Positions 24,066-34,470 of a stretch of DNA of 64,000 nucleotides are shown here, one piece after another. The stretch spans positions 2,046,001-2,110,000 of the forward strand of contig AP026544.2 of the NCBI GenBank assembly GCA_026075535.2. Direction: 5' to 3'. Numbering within the stretch: position 1 is the stretch's first letter; every line of letters starts with the position of its first letter. The translations under genes and the position numbers were made by a program. The notes beneath the pieces were generated by a model. That model searched no databases, was not told the origin of the DNA, and saw only the letters and a list, made by a program, of their open reading frames with translations. The DNA comes from Tricholoma matsutake (Eukaryota; Basidiomycota; Agaricomycetes; Agaricales; Tricholomataceae).

Positions 24066-24770
24066 TGTCAAGAACCAATCCTCATCAGCTTGGCACCTGA
24101 CATCCTCACACACTCATGTTCTCCACCCACTTGAGACTCAATACCCTGACTATTCCCCACACCTTTCTCCAGTTGCCTTGCACTGCCCACACAGCTGTGC
24201 ACCAGGTCACCTTGTACTGTGCTCACAGCTGCCTTCTCAAGGCCACCATCTATTTTGCAAATTTGACTGGAACACTCCTGTATGGCTCCCACTAGTAATC
24301 TATCTCTGCAGTCGAGACACTACCACAGCTTCCACTTCTCTTCCATATTCCACTATTTAAGCTTAGTTAGTTTCCACTTGTACAGTTTGTATATTGACAT
24401 AGACTTGACACAGACAATCAATCTCATTTTCCTCCTACCTCTGTTCCTGCTAAGAGTCTGAACTCCTTCTGACTCTACCTCAGTCCTCACCCTCAAGTTC
24501 TGGTTCCATCCAAACTTACCTAAGTCCACCCACACTTGTCTTCCCATATTTGCCTGCACTTACCCACTCCTGTCTCTGATATCTTTGTCTGGAAGTTAGG
24601 ACACTAGACAAGGTGAAGGGCGCAACTTCTTATAAGTTGAACCCAAGTCCTTTCCATTCCCTCTGTTCTCCACCTGCTGGATCTGCTATGATCCAACTTT
24701 CTTCTGCCATCAATGCCCACTGAATCTGACTGGATTCCAATGTAACTTGAATTAGGTTCAGTTCTTAACA
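24066..24770 (+). mobile_element. Gypsy 5' LTR
   Basis: Starts TGTCAAGAACC and ends GGTTCAGTTCTTAACA, with the internal block GAAGTTAGGACACTAGACAA and the GGTGAAGGGCGCAACTTC segment shared with the LTRs at 34815, 49592, 56619 and 58672. About 705 bp. It is followed at once by a gag leader and gag frame on the same strand. Confidence 0.85.
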
Positions 24771-24813
24771 GTATATACAAACTGAAGCTTCACTCATCTA
24801 ACTCCTCATTTAC

Positions 24814-26225
24814 ATGACACCAACTGAAACTTGCCAGTGCACTACCAGAAATTCTCAACATGCTGGCACCATCCCAGAGATCTCTGCAATTCAGCAATCC
24901 ACTCTCTTGAACTCTCAACCCACCTCAACTTTTGGAGTGTCTACTAGACCTTCAAATATTTCCCAACAAATTGGTTCAGGAGCACCCTCAATTAGTGCCA
25001 ACCTTATGGCTGCTTGTGCCCTGCACTCTCATGCCAACCCAGAGGATTTCTGACCCACAACTTCCTTAGACTATGTAGGGGACATCGACCAACCTGAACA
25101 CTTTGGCAAGGATGGTCCTGGTCAAGAGGATGGACCTCCTGGTGGACCTGATGAACCTAATGGCCCTGATGGCCCCAGGGGTGACCCCAATCCTGAAGAT
25201 CTGGATGACCAACCTCCAGCTGCAGGAAAGCCTGATCCAGGGGATAGGTTCATAGATGTGCTCTACAACCTCTCAGAGAGTCTCCACAGCCTTTGACAGA
25301 ACTCTATGCCCAAGCCCAAGAAGATCAAAGTTTGTGACCCCAACACTTTTGATGGCACCAACACAAAGAAACTTCAAGACTTCCTAGTCTCTTGCAACCT
25401 ACATTTCTGTAACCATCCACATGTATTCTCCTCTGATGAGAAAAAGGTCATATTTATCCTTTCTTATCTCAAGGGATCAGCACTTAGTTGGTTTGAGCCT
25501 GGTCTCAATGACCCAACAGATTCTGCACACTGGATGTGGGATTATAAAGCCTTCCTTAGTGAGCTTGAAAGCAACTTTGGCCTGCACAACCTGGTCAGAG
25601 ATGTGGAAAAAGCTCTCTCTGATCTTGCCATGATGAAAGGTGGTTGTATCACCAAATATAATGTTGGCTTTTGGGAGTTAGCTTCTAGGGTCAGCTGGAA
25701 CGAAGCTGCTCCTCCGACCACTATTTCTGTGGTCTTCTGCTCCAACTTTGCATAGAAGTCCTATGGGGTGGTAGGCCTTACACTCTTGCAGAACTGCACT
25801 TGAAAGCACAGGGGTGTGATGACATATACTGGATGCAAGAGGACAAAACCCACCTTGAGACCAAGAACTCCAGGAATTCCACTAATTCTGGCTGGAAAGA
25901 TTCATCTAAAGGTTCTCCATCTACATCCAACTCTAATCAGTCCTCTTCAAATTCTGCCTATGGCAACTTTTCCAACCCGCAGTCTTCAGCAACAAAGAAC
26001 ACTTCCCAGGACAAGCCTAAGTTGTCTATCTCCAACAAGTTGGGGGAAAATAGTAAGCTTACCAGGAATGAGTGAGAGTGTCGCATGAAAGAGGGACTTT
26101 GTCTTTACTGCAGGGAGAAAGGGGATGCAGCAGCAAACTGCCTAAAGCCTAAAGCTGTGAAAGCCAAAGCTTGTGCAGTCACTTCTGCAGAAACCAAGTC
26201 CAACTCTGTGGACTTGGAAAAATAG
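24814..26225 (+). pseudogene. Gypsy gag polyprotein with several nonsense codons
   Basis: A frame from ATG 24814 runs through a Ser/Thr-rich N-terminus, a Pro/Gly/Asp-rich stretch and the retrotrans-gag core (KIKVCDPNTFDG, YLKGSALSWFEPGLN, HWMWDYKAFLSELESNFG). It is interrupted by TGA at about 25051 and 25294, then by a frameshift near 25755. A Ser/Asn-rich linker and a zinc knuckle CLYCREKGDAAANC follow; the histidine of the CCHC pattern is replaced by Asp. The remnant at 48312-49478 keeps the His. TAG ends the frame at 26223. Confidence 0.85.
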
Positions 26226-27055
26226 TCCACAACCCTCAGGAAACAGCCACTGGGGCTGGTTTGTGTTGACCTTACCCACTTGGCTGCCTATGTTTGTCTC
26301 AATTCATCCACTCTTTCTGACCCTGACTCCCTCACCATTCTCTTGTCCTTTCCTGACAATTTTGTTCCTGTCTGAACTCTTATTGATTCTGGTTCATCTC
26401 ATTGCTTCCTTGACTCCTCTTTTGTGTTGGATAACCAACTCAACATGGAACCTATACCTCCAATTGGATTGAAACTCTTTGATGGATCTTGCAACTCCAC
26501 AATAACCCAAGTCATCAAACCCCTGATCACTTTTTCTACTGGTGAAGGGTTCAATTTGTCATTCTATGTAACCTCACTCGACTCTTCCTGTTCCACCATA
26601 CTTGGTCATAACTGGCTGAAACAATACAATCCATTGATTGACTGGTCTTCAAGCCAAATCACTTTCTGCTCTGCAGATCATAGAGGTCAAGCCCATTTGA
26701 CATCACCCCTGTCCCCAAACTTTCCAGTAGAAACCTGTGTTCCACCCACACATTCTGAATCCATTATCCTGCCTAAGCTCTCCCCTCCTGACACTTTATT
26801 CATTAATGCTGCTGCTTATGCATATGCTAGCAAACTTCCTGGAGCAGTAGCTTTTTGGATGGCCTTTGCTCTGGAAGGGTTATCAGCCCACTCTACTCAA
26901 TCCACAAACCTGACCAATCTTTCCAACATTTCAGCCATAAGACTAAAGCAGATACCCTTCCTCCACATTGCTCTTATGACCTCAAAATAGGGACAAAAGA
27001 TAATGCTCCCCCTCTGCCAGGTTGCATGTATTCCCTCTCTCCCTCTGAACTGTAA
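26226..27055 (+). pseudogene. Gypsy protease and start of pol
   Basis: After an upstream TGA, the frame shows TLIDSGSSHCFLDSSFV, the aspartic protease active site (D-S-G), and TILGHNWLKQYNPLIDW typical of the retropepsin-like domain. A frameshift then leads to KADTLPPHCSYDLKI and GCMYSLSPSEL, the conserved entry into the reverse transcriptase. It stops at 27055, where a foldback element begins; RT, RNase H and integrase are missing. Confidence 0.8.
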
Positions 27056-27079
27056 GGCATGGCAGGGGTATGAAAAATG

Positions 27080-27429
27080 CATGGCAGGGGTATGGCCATA
27101 ACTTCAAATATTATTACTAACTGCCTATCAAAAATTTTATCCCAGCTGGGCAATATATAAGGCTTTGAGAAACCTCAAGTTTTTAAGCCATAAAGTAAAA
27201 TTTGCATTCAGCAGAAAGGTAAGAGTATGGAAAAGCCCATGAAAAAATCAAAAGGTCGGATTTTCATGGATTTTTCCATACCCTTACCTTTCTGCTAAAT
27301 GCAAATTTTACTTTATGGCTTAAAAACTTGAGGTTTCTCAAAGCCTTATATATTGCCCAGCTGGGATAAAACTTTTGATAGGCAGTTAGTAATAATAATA
27401 TTTGAAGTTATGGCCATACCCCTGCCATG
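27080..27429. repeat. 350-bp foldback (MITE-like) element
   Basis: Two arms of about 150 bp are near-perfect reverse complements (CATGGCAGGGGTATGGCCAT at the left end, its complement at 27410-27429), with a short loop around 27235-27275. A partial duplicate of the terminal word (GGCATGGCAGGGGTATG) lies just outside at 27057-27073. It abuts the truncation point of the Gypsy pol fragment. Confidence 0.8.
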
Positions 27430-28160
27430 GCTTAGTGGGCAATGACACCCACCCCAGACTGCATTCCCCAACCCCCCTTCCCCCACATTTTGCGTGGGGA
27501 GGGGTCTTCATTATTTTTAATTCATATTATTTCTGCCCCCCCTTCCACTGAATCTGAGGGGTATATATATTGTAGTACTTATAAATCCCCCCCCTCACAC
27601 TGAACATGAGGGGTTTAGTTTTTTATGTACATAGTAGTAGTAATCCCCCCCCTCTTGCAAGATGCAAGAGGGGTTTTTTCTTATTATTATATTGTACCCA
27701 CTCCCTTGTGTAGAACACAAGGGATGTTGTTAATTAAAATTTTTTGATCTTAATTGTTTGAAAAAAGCCTCCTCAAAGAATATGAAAAGTTGAGTCATAA
27801 ATAAACCTTATATTGATACCTAATAATTCTCCTGTAGCTCAAGTGGCTGAGCATACTTGTTTGGTTTGTCATGTGATTCCTTATTGTGAGGTCTTGAGTT
27901 CAATTCCTGCACTACACAAATTTATTTTGTGGGTACTTTATGAAATTCACTAAGTCTGAAGGCCTTTGAACTCAGTATCTAATTGACTTATTGTTCAGTT
28001 GAAATGCACTCCACTCAGACTCCACTCAGACTCCAGTGGGGGATTGAACTCTACTTGACTTAGTGTAGTTCAATTGGACTCCACTCAGACTCCACTCAGA
28101 CTCCACTTGGACTCTGGTCAGTCCAGTTGGAGTCCACTAGGACAGGTGGGGGACTGTAAA
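27430..28160 (+). mobile_element. TIR element, end-1 fragment (copy A)
   Basis: From left to right: a hairpin array (27450-27725), a type-1 tRNA-like module (27829-27910), a subterminal zone dominated by ACTCAGACTCCACT-type words (28010-28135), and the terminus GGGGGACTGTAAA ending at 28160. The sequence resumes in the Helitron helicase frame directly after it (ACTGCTGCTTTGCTGGG encodes TAALLG). The other end and the internal palindromes are missing, so it is truncated on the left. Confidence 0.75.
27829..27910 (+). promoter_or_regulatory. tRNA-like module, type 1 (copy A)
   Basis: CTCCTGTAGCTCAAGTGGC includes an A-box like GTAGCTCAAGTGGCTGAGC, and GGTCTTGAGTTCAATTCC is B-box like. About 85% identical by eye to the module at 30971-31053. 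It faces outward toward the element terminus. Confidence 0.55.
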
Positions 28161-30742
28161 GTACTGCTGCTTTGCTGGGTGGATCAATTTATCATTATAT
28201 GTTTGGTATTAATGATTTAAAACAGGTTGTAAGGCTGTGAATTTGCAGCTTGCAGAAATGAAACAAAGATTGGAAGGAGTCAACTATATTTTTGTGGATG
28301 AGGTTTCAATGTTGTCCTGGAAAGATTTGTATAGAATCAATGAAAGGCTTGCAAGAGTAATGAACAACACTGATGAACCCTTTGGAGGCATGGCCATGAT
28401 TTTTGCAGGTGATTTTGCTCAGCTTCCTCATGCAATAGGTCAAGAGCATGCATCCAAATACAGCAGAACAGTGGGCTCAAATCCAAGGAGTCTGCATGAC
28501 CAAGAGGCTACAATTGGAAAGGCACTCTGGCATGAAATTACTACTGTTGTCATTCTACATGAAAATATGTGTCAGACAACCCAGACACCTGATGATGCAA
28601 GGCTGCATGACTTGGCAGTGTGAGGCCTTAAGCAACATGCAGTACAAGGCATGCACACCTGATGATATCACATTCTTGTGTTCCTGCATATCGAGTGATC
28701 TTGAAGGTTGATCTTCTGTAAACCAAAACAATTTTGCAATACATCTATCATAACCACACTTAATCTACCAAAAGATGTTATCAATGACCTTGCTTCACAA
28801 AGATTTGCAGCTGAAACAGGCCAAAAGTTAATGAATTTCTATTCTGAAGACACTATTAGCTCAAGTGATGATTGTGCCCTACCAACAACCAAAAAGAAGC
28901 TGGTTGCCTCATTGAAAAATAAGTGGATCCAAATACCCTCACTTTCAATAGCTCTGCAGCAGCCTGTTTGGGATTTGCTGCCATGTAGCAATACAAATAA
29001 TATTCCTGGAGAACTGTCACTTTGTCAGGGACTGCCTATAATCATTCACTTGAATAGTGCAACAGAATTATGGGTCAGGAAGCAACAGTATATGATTGGC
29101 AAGCAATGAAGGGTTCTAGAGGGCAGTGGATGCTTGACACTCTGTTTGTCAAGCTCACAAATTTCCCCCAGTCTGTACAACTGGAAAACTTGCCATTGAA
29201 TGTTGTACATTGACTAGAACAATCACTAACACCTGATGTCTTCTTCCTAGTGATGAAACCATCAACCACTGGCTGCACAGCAAGGTACTTCTGAGAAGGT
29301 ATGATGTCAGTATTCTGGAAGTACTCCTAATGCTACCACCATACTCACCAAGGGATATTTTGCCAGTATGCATACCAATCTAGAATACTACTTCAGTACC
29401 TTCAGTACTATCAAGGTATAGTACAATACTCTCAGAATACCTCTAGAGAAGTATGTTGACAATATTAGGAATACTGTCAGGATACTTTCACAGCACTTCT
29501 CATGCAGTATTGTGCCTTGCACCCAGTGAACATTTCCAGGAGTCAAGTTGAGGTACTCCCAAATTTTGCCATGACCAATTATACATTGCAAGGTAAACCA
29601 TGACCTTTCAATGTTGTAGATCTATCCAATGCAAGGAGCCACCAGTCATTCTACACAGCACTGTCTAGGAGTGTATCAGCAGCAGGCACAGTGATATTGC
29701 AGGGATTCAACACATATAAAATGACTGGGGTGCTTCCAGTGCACTGCAACAAGAGTTTAGAAATCAAGATGCTGGATGATATAACCACAATGGAAAGTTG
29801 CCAGTGTCTGTAGGAGGTGATCGTAGAAATGATCTTATATCATCCTTTTGACTGGTTAGGGGAGAGCAATATGTGCCTTCAAAGGTCCATTGAGCAATAT
29901 GCTGGAAGAGTAATGATCCCAGTACTGAGATCAATTGGAGAATTGTAGCAAGCCAAAGCCCACCATATGCCCCAAGAACCAAAAAGTGTCTTGGTTTGTA
30001 CCTGCAAGAGATATGCAGATTAATGCACCAGAACTTATAAAGAAATGAAAGTTTAGTGGAGATCCAGATATGAATATTAATGAGACTGCAGCAAAGAGAA
30101 ATAAAACAGAGATAAATGGAACTACTGAAGATGAGCCTAATGTTGCTTGTCCATCAGCAAGAGCACATTTTGATTGCTGACTTTCGGACTTTTTGAGCTT
30201 GTGGAGGATTCACTGTGCATGAAAGAAGCCACAAACTGGCAAGGTTGCAAGGTAGGAAATGTACTGTTTCAGGTCCACTTCCGATACAAAAAAACTTGGA
30301 GCTCCAGGATTTGAATTTGAGTTGCTGTAATGATGCAAAATTTGCCAACTTGTGGCTTTCTAGACATGGCTTGTGAGCTTATGAAATCTCATCAAAATTG
30401 CACAATAAAAGCTTGGACAAGCTCACTGTCAAAACACTGATGTCCACAAGGGTCACAGTGGAGCAATAATAGCTGGGTGTGTGATGCTGTGATGTCTGTT
30501 CTGTATAATATTTGGTTAGATACACAACATTGCTAACTACTCAGTTCAGAGATGTCAATCATCATCAGTATTTAGGACAGATTGCAAACAACTTCTCACA
30601 AACTCAACCACATGCAGGCACATACAGTCTTGAAGATGTGCATGATTATATATGGCACTGTTTGCAGAGGGTTGATCCTGTAAACTTTGCTTGGGGCCAC
30701 TACACAAGTACTCAAAACATACTAGATGCCTTCTTACTGAGC
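28161..30742 (+). pseudogene. Helitron copy 3: helicase and part of C-terminal domain
   Basis: Begins mid-motif (ALLGGSIYHYMFGIND), then MNLQLAEMKQRLEGVNYIF, VDEVSMLSWKDLY (Walker B intact) and GGMAMIFAGDFAQLPHAIG. After frameshifts come FAAETGQKLMNFY, GLPIIIHLNSATELW, TNYTLQGKP and HQSFYTALSRSVSAAGTVIL (motif VI). The C-terminal domain resumes at about 30512 with QPHAGTYSLEDVHDY and GHYTSTQNILDAFLLS. The frame is cut at codon level by the TIR element at 30743. Walker A is missing because of the insertion or deletion on the left. Confidence 0.85.
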
Positions 30743-30970
30743 TTTACACTGCCCCACATAGTCCTGGTAGTCCTGCCAGGAAGACCAGGAATCCTCCAGG
30801 AATCCAGTAGGACTCACCAGGACTCACCAGGAATCCAGTGGGACTTACCAGGATTTCTGGTATGTTACCAAACATCCAACCATAATGGAAAGTCAATTTG
30901 ATATCTTATGAGTTCAAGTGCCTCAACTTCAGAAATTTCACAATGTGCCCACAAAACAGATTTGTGCAAA

Positions 30971-31053
30971 GCAGGAATTGAACTCAAGACCTCATGATGA
31001 GGAATCACATGACAAACCAGACAAGTGTGCTCAACCAGTTGAGCCACAGGAGA
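30971..31053 (-). promoter_or_regulatory. tRNA-like module, type 1 (copy BC)
   Basis: Minus strand: CTCCTGTGGCTCAACTGG, GGTTGAGCACACTTG and the B-box like GGTCTTGAGTTCAATTCC. It is oriented outward toward the left TIR. It is shared with 27829-27910 and 50608-50688. Confidence 0.55.
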
Positions 31054-31145
31054 ATTATTTGTTATCCATATAAAGTTTATTTATGACTCAAACTCAAACT
31101 CAAGCATGTAATCTCTCTTGAAGTCACTATTAAGATCAAATAATT

Positions 31146-31420
31146 TTAATCAACTACACCCCTTGTGTCTAACGCAAGGGATACAATACAATTAACTACA
31201 TAAAAAAAAGCCCTCCTATGCACCTCGTGCAAGGGAGAGCCCTAAAAATATTTACAGATAAAACTAAATCCCCTTGCGTTCGATGCAAGGGGAGGGCAAC
31301 AATTATGAATAAATAAAGAAAATCCCCTCACTGTTGTAAAATGTGGGTAAGGGGGAGGGCATTAATATGAATGAAAAAAAAATGAAAAAAACCCTCCCCA
31401 TACAAAATGCAGGGGAGGGA
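31146..31420. repeat. Array of five C/G-run hairpins
   Basis: Hairpins at about 55-60-bp intervals with stems CCCTTGTGT/ACGCAAGGG, CCCTCCTATGCAC/GTGCAAGGGAG and CCCCTTGCGT/ATGCAAGGGG, then two decayed ones (CCCCTCACTG... and CCCTCCCCATAC...). Three-base loops (CTA, CTC, TCG) in the intact ones. A-rich spacers separate them. Confidence 0.75.
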
Positions 31421-31540
31421 GCAGCCTGGTGGTGTCTCATTGTGGTGTGGGCACATGGGTCCCACTCCCCATCCTCATCCCTGTCCCTGTCCCTGTCCAC
31501 ATCTCCCCATTGTCCCCATCCCAATAGTTCCCCATTTCTG

Positions 31541-31790
31541 CCCCATGAGCAGTTGCCCATGGTGGTGGATTGGGGTGCTGCTGTGGTGGTGGCTGTCATT
31601 TCCATTCCACCTGCAATCTACCCCATGAGCAGTGGCTCATGGGGCTGGAGGTGGGTGGTGTGTTGTTGGCCCCATGATTGGTGGCCATGCTTCGCATTCT
31701 GGGGGTTCTGGTGCTGGTAGGCAGTGGCATCATCATTGTCATTGACTGCACACACTCACAATCCACCCTATGAGCAGAGGCCCACAGGTG
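31541..31790. repeat. Three GAGCAG palindromes
   Basis: CATGAGCAGTTGCCCATG, CATGAGCAGTGGCTCATG and TATGAGCAGAGGCCCACA at about 31544, 31624 and 31770. The GAGCA...GCTC core is kept while outer stem bases vary between copies of the element. Confidence 0.7.
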
Positions 31791-31839
31791 TGGGGTGGGT
31801 GTGTTGGGTTGCCTCATGTCCGGCCATCATTACCAGTAG

Positions 31840-32188
31840 AGTAGAACCTATAAAACAAAAGATACAAGTTAGTTTATAAAACAAAAAGTAAACAAAAAAA
31901 AACTTATGTAGGGCCCATCCAGTTGGCTTGTTTGCAGGTGGTTGTGTCGTTACCAGTAGATTATAACCTAGAAAACTAAAGAAACAGGTTAGTTAGTTTA
32001 TAAAAGCAAAAAGCAAACAAAAAAAAAACATATGTAGGGCCCATCCAGTCAGCTCGTTTGTGGGTGGTGGTGATGCCCGAGTGGGCATGGGAGTGGTGGC
32101 AGTGGGTGTTAGAACCTTATAACCTAAAAAATAACAAAAAAAAACTGATGTAGGGCCCAAACGATGCAGCAGGTTGCATTGTTTGGGC
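31840..32188. repeat. Three A-rich direct repeats, the last ending in a GGCCCA hairpin
   Basis: Three blocks share GTAGA(T)TA-type starts, AACCTA, AAACAAAAA runs and TTATGTAGGGCCCA or TGATGTAGGGCCCA. The third continues into a hairpin GGCCCAAACGATGCA/TGCATTGTTTGGGCC (32154-32188). Equivalent blocks lie at 51733-51836 and 19020-19088. Confidence 0.7.
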
Positions 32189-32423
32189 CTGCATCAGCTC
32201 ATTTGAAGGTGGTGGTGATGGTGGAGTGGGCATGGGAACAGTGGTGGTGGGTGTCCACACAGTGGTGGTGGTGGTGGTAGAACAGAGAGGAGGGAGGTGG
32301 CAGCATTGACAAGAGTGGTGGTGATGGTTGATGAGCAGGCAGTGTTGATGATGTGGCTGTGTGCTTTGTCATGCATGGCTGCCCCAATGGTACCTAGAGC
32401 AGTTAGTGGACACACCTTGTAAG

Positions 32424-32500
32424 TCTATGTGGTGTAGTGGTTATATTGGCTGTGCTGAAATGTTGTTGTCTGATGCCTAGGGTTCAATTCTGTCTTGTGT
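32424..32500 (+). promoter_or_regulatory. tRNA-like module, type 2 (copy BC)
   Basis: ATGTGGTGTAGTGGTTATAT (A-box like) and TAGGGTTCAATTC (B-box like). Similar to 58053-58132 and more distantly to 52081-52162, and different from the type-1 modules. It faces the right TIR. Confidence 0.5.
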
Positions 32501-32751
32501 CATTTACTTTATTACTTAGTAGTAAGGACTCCTGTATCAATCTTACTGGATTCCTGGTCCATCCTCCTGGATTCTTCATAGTCCAAGTCATGGGGAATTC
32601 CTAGAATAGTACCAGGAAGAGCCCAATTTACCAGAATTATACCAGGAATCCACCAGAATCCTACTGGAAGAGAAACTGCCAGGAATAAACCATTTGGTGG
32701 ACAATGGCTGAAGCAGGGACTACCAGGAATACATGGGGCAGTGTAAAGAGC

Positions 32752-33380
32752 TCTCTTCTTAGCTACAAGTTGCCCTACCACATCATTGTCAATGTCCTGT
32801 CCAAACAAGCACCCACTAATGATAAAAGACTTGCCTCAAGCTGTCACATTGTGCTCTTGCATTATTGCCCATCCATACAAACATTTGTCAATGACCAATT
32901 CATTGAATGTGCATCATGCTGCCAAAGTTGTCAGTCATATCTGATAAGAAAACATGTTTCTGAACATGCTCCAGCAATTATCACTTTTGATATGTCCCAG
33001 CACAGAACATTTTTTCTGCCATCTTTAGTTTTGAGTACAGTTGATGGGCAATGCACAACTTACAAGCTTAGAGGGGTGATGTATCATCTGCAAGATCATT
33101 TCACATCATGCTTCATCACAGAAACAGGATCTGTGTGGTATCATGATGGTTTGGGCACAGAACACCAGATGGAGCATGAAGGAGATGTAGCACAACCAAT
33201 TTTGGGACATGTCAATTGCATGTCACAACATGTGCCATTCACATGATACCCTCTCAGGAGAGCTCAGATCTGCCATGCAGACAGCAACAGCCCTCTCAAA
33301 CCAGTGGGATTTAGTAGATTTTGTCAAGCTGTTGGTCAGTCTGGTCTGTTTCTGTTTTGTCTTTATGATACTGTTATGCA
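32752..33380 (+). pseudogene. Helitron copy 3: C-terminal protease-like domain, downstream half
   Basis: Continues the domain interrupted at 30742: NDKRLASSCHIVLLHYCPS, then two Cys pairs in ECASCCQSCQSYL, and finally YKLRGVMYHLQDHFTSCFI followed by GSVWYHDG. The latter resembles the histidine box of C19-type ubiquitin hydrolases (Y-L-...-H-F-...-W-Y-x-D). With the NSCxYD-type box seen N-terminally in copy 2 this suggests a cysteine-protease fold at the Helitron C-terminus. The frame shifts at about 33246. Confidence 0.6.
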
Positions 33381-33559
33381 AGCATAATCCTGAAATCTAT
33401 TGGAAGACTGGGAAAGTACAAATGACTTGTTGTCCTAAGAGATGTAATGTGTTTGGGAGGAATGTGAGAAAGGATAAGGAGAGGAAGGAGAAATAACATC
33501 TGAGGAAGTATTCTGTAATGATGGAGGAAGTGGAGGATGAGGATATGTGGAATGGGGAG

Positions 33560-34470
33560 GTTCTGATCATGATCAAGAAAGAATAGCAGGAGCAAACATT
33601 CTGAGAAGTTTGTGGAGGACAGTCATGAGATAGGAATGCTGTGAATATAGAGAAGCCAGTAGAGGAGTGGGAACCAAAGGAATATCACAAATATTTGTCA
33701 GTCCTTCAGAAGAAGGAGTCTGAGTGAATGCTTGTGTGGAAGCCATGGGTCATGTGATCAAGATGAAGCCAGGGTTTGTGCTGAAAAAGTCAAAAGTGTA
33801 TCCATTATCTCTGAAGGAACAAGAAGAAGTTGATGCATTTCTAAATGAGCAATTATGCAAGGGATACATCTGACTTTTGAAATCCCTGCAGATGTCACCA
33901 ATATTCTTTGTACCAAAGAAGGACCAGAGAAACAGAATGTGTATTGATTATAGGTATTTGAATGAGTGGACAGTAAAGACTGTGTACCCCCTACCCTTGA
34001 TCTCAGAATTATTGACAAAGTGGGGAAAGTCAAAGTCTTCACAAGATTGGATCTATGATGGGGATACAATAATGTATGCATTAGGAGAGGAGATGAGTGA
34101 AAGGCCACATTTTCCACATGCCAAGGATCCTTCAAGCTGCTTGTCATGTTTTTTGGGATGAGCAATAGTCACCCAACTTTCCAAAATATGATGAACATTA
34201 TTTTCAAGTATGTAATCAACAAAAGTGTGGTAATAATATTACTGATATTTATGGAAGATGAAGAAAATCATGGTAGAATAGTGCAGGAGGTGTTATGGAT
34301 ATTAGCAGAGAATGATCTATTTTTGACACCATAGAAGTGTGTATTTGGTGCAAGCAAGATTGAGTTCCTAGGATTATTGATCAGCCCTGATGTAATTAAG
34401 ATGGATCCAATCAAGGTACAGGTGATCACTGGCTGGCCTGCACCCTCCCGCATCAAGGAGGTTCAAGTAC
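33560..34470 (+). pseudogene. Gypsy reverse transcriptase fragment
   Basis: Shows the pol entry ([38 protein letters not shown]), then [57 protein letters not shown] and a degraded catalytic box where YMDD is replaced around ILLIFMEDEENH. It ends with LISPDVIKMDPIKVQVITGW, after which homology is lost at about 34470. Multiple frameshifts. It represents a different Gypsy lineage or copy from 24066-27055. Confidence 0.85.

Larger units (their letters stand above)
30743..32747. mobile_element. Complete TIR element (copy BC), 2005 bp, TSD GAGC
   Basis: Ends TTTACACTGCCCCA... and ...TGGGGCAGTGTAAA are inverted repeats, flanked on both sides by GAGC (30739-30742 and 32748-32751). Removing the element with one GAGC joins ...DAFLLS to SLLSYKLPYHII in one frame of the Helitron C-terminal domain, which supports the boundaries. 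Inside are a CCAGGAATCC-rich subterminal zone, a type-1 tRNA-like module, a hairpin array, GAGCAG palindromes, three A-rich blocks, a GGCCCA hairpin, a type-2 tRNA-like module and a second CCAGGAATCC-rich zone. No plausible ORF is present, so it is non-autonomous. The mobilising transposase is unknown. Confidence 0.8.

Noticed and set aside
27676..27690. Hairpin followed by T-run as an intrinsic terminator
   Set aside because: Intrinsic terminators belong to bacteria; the hairpin is one unit of the element's array.
31146..31420. Regularly spaced hairpins as a CRISPR array
   Set aside because: The setting is eukaryotic, stems and spacers differ in every unit, there are no conserved direct repeats and no cas genes.
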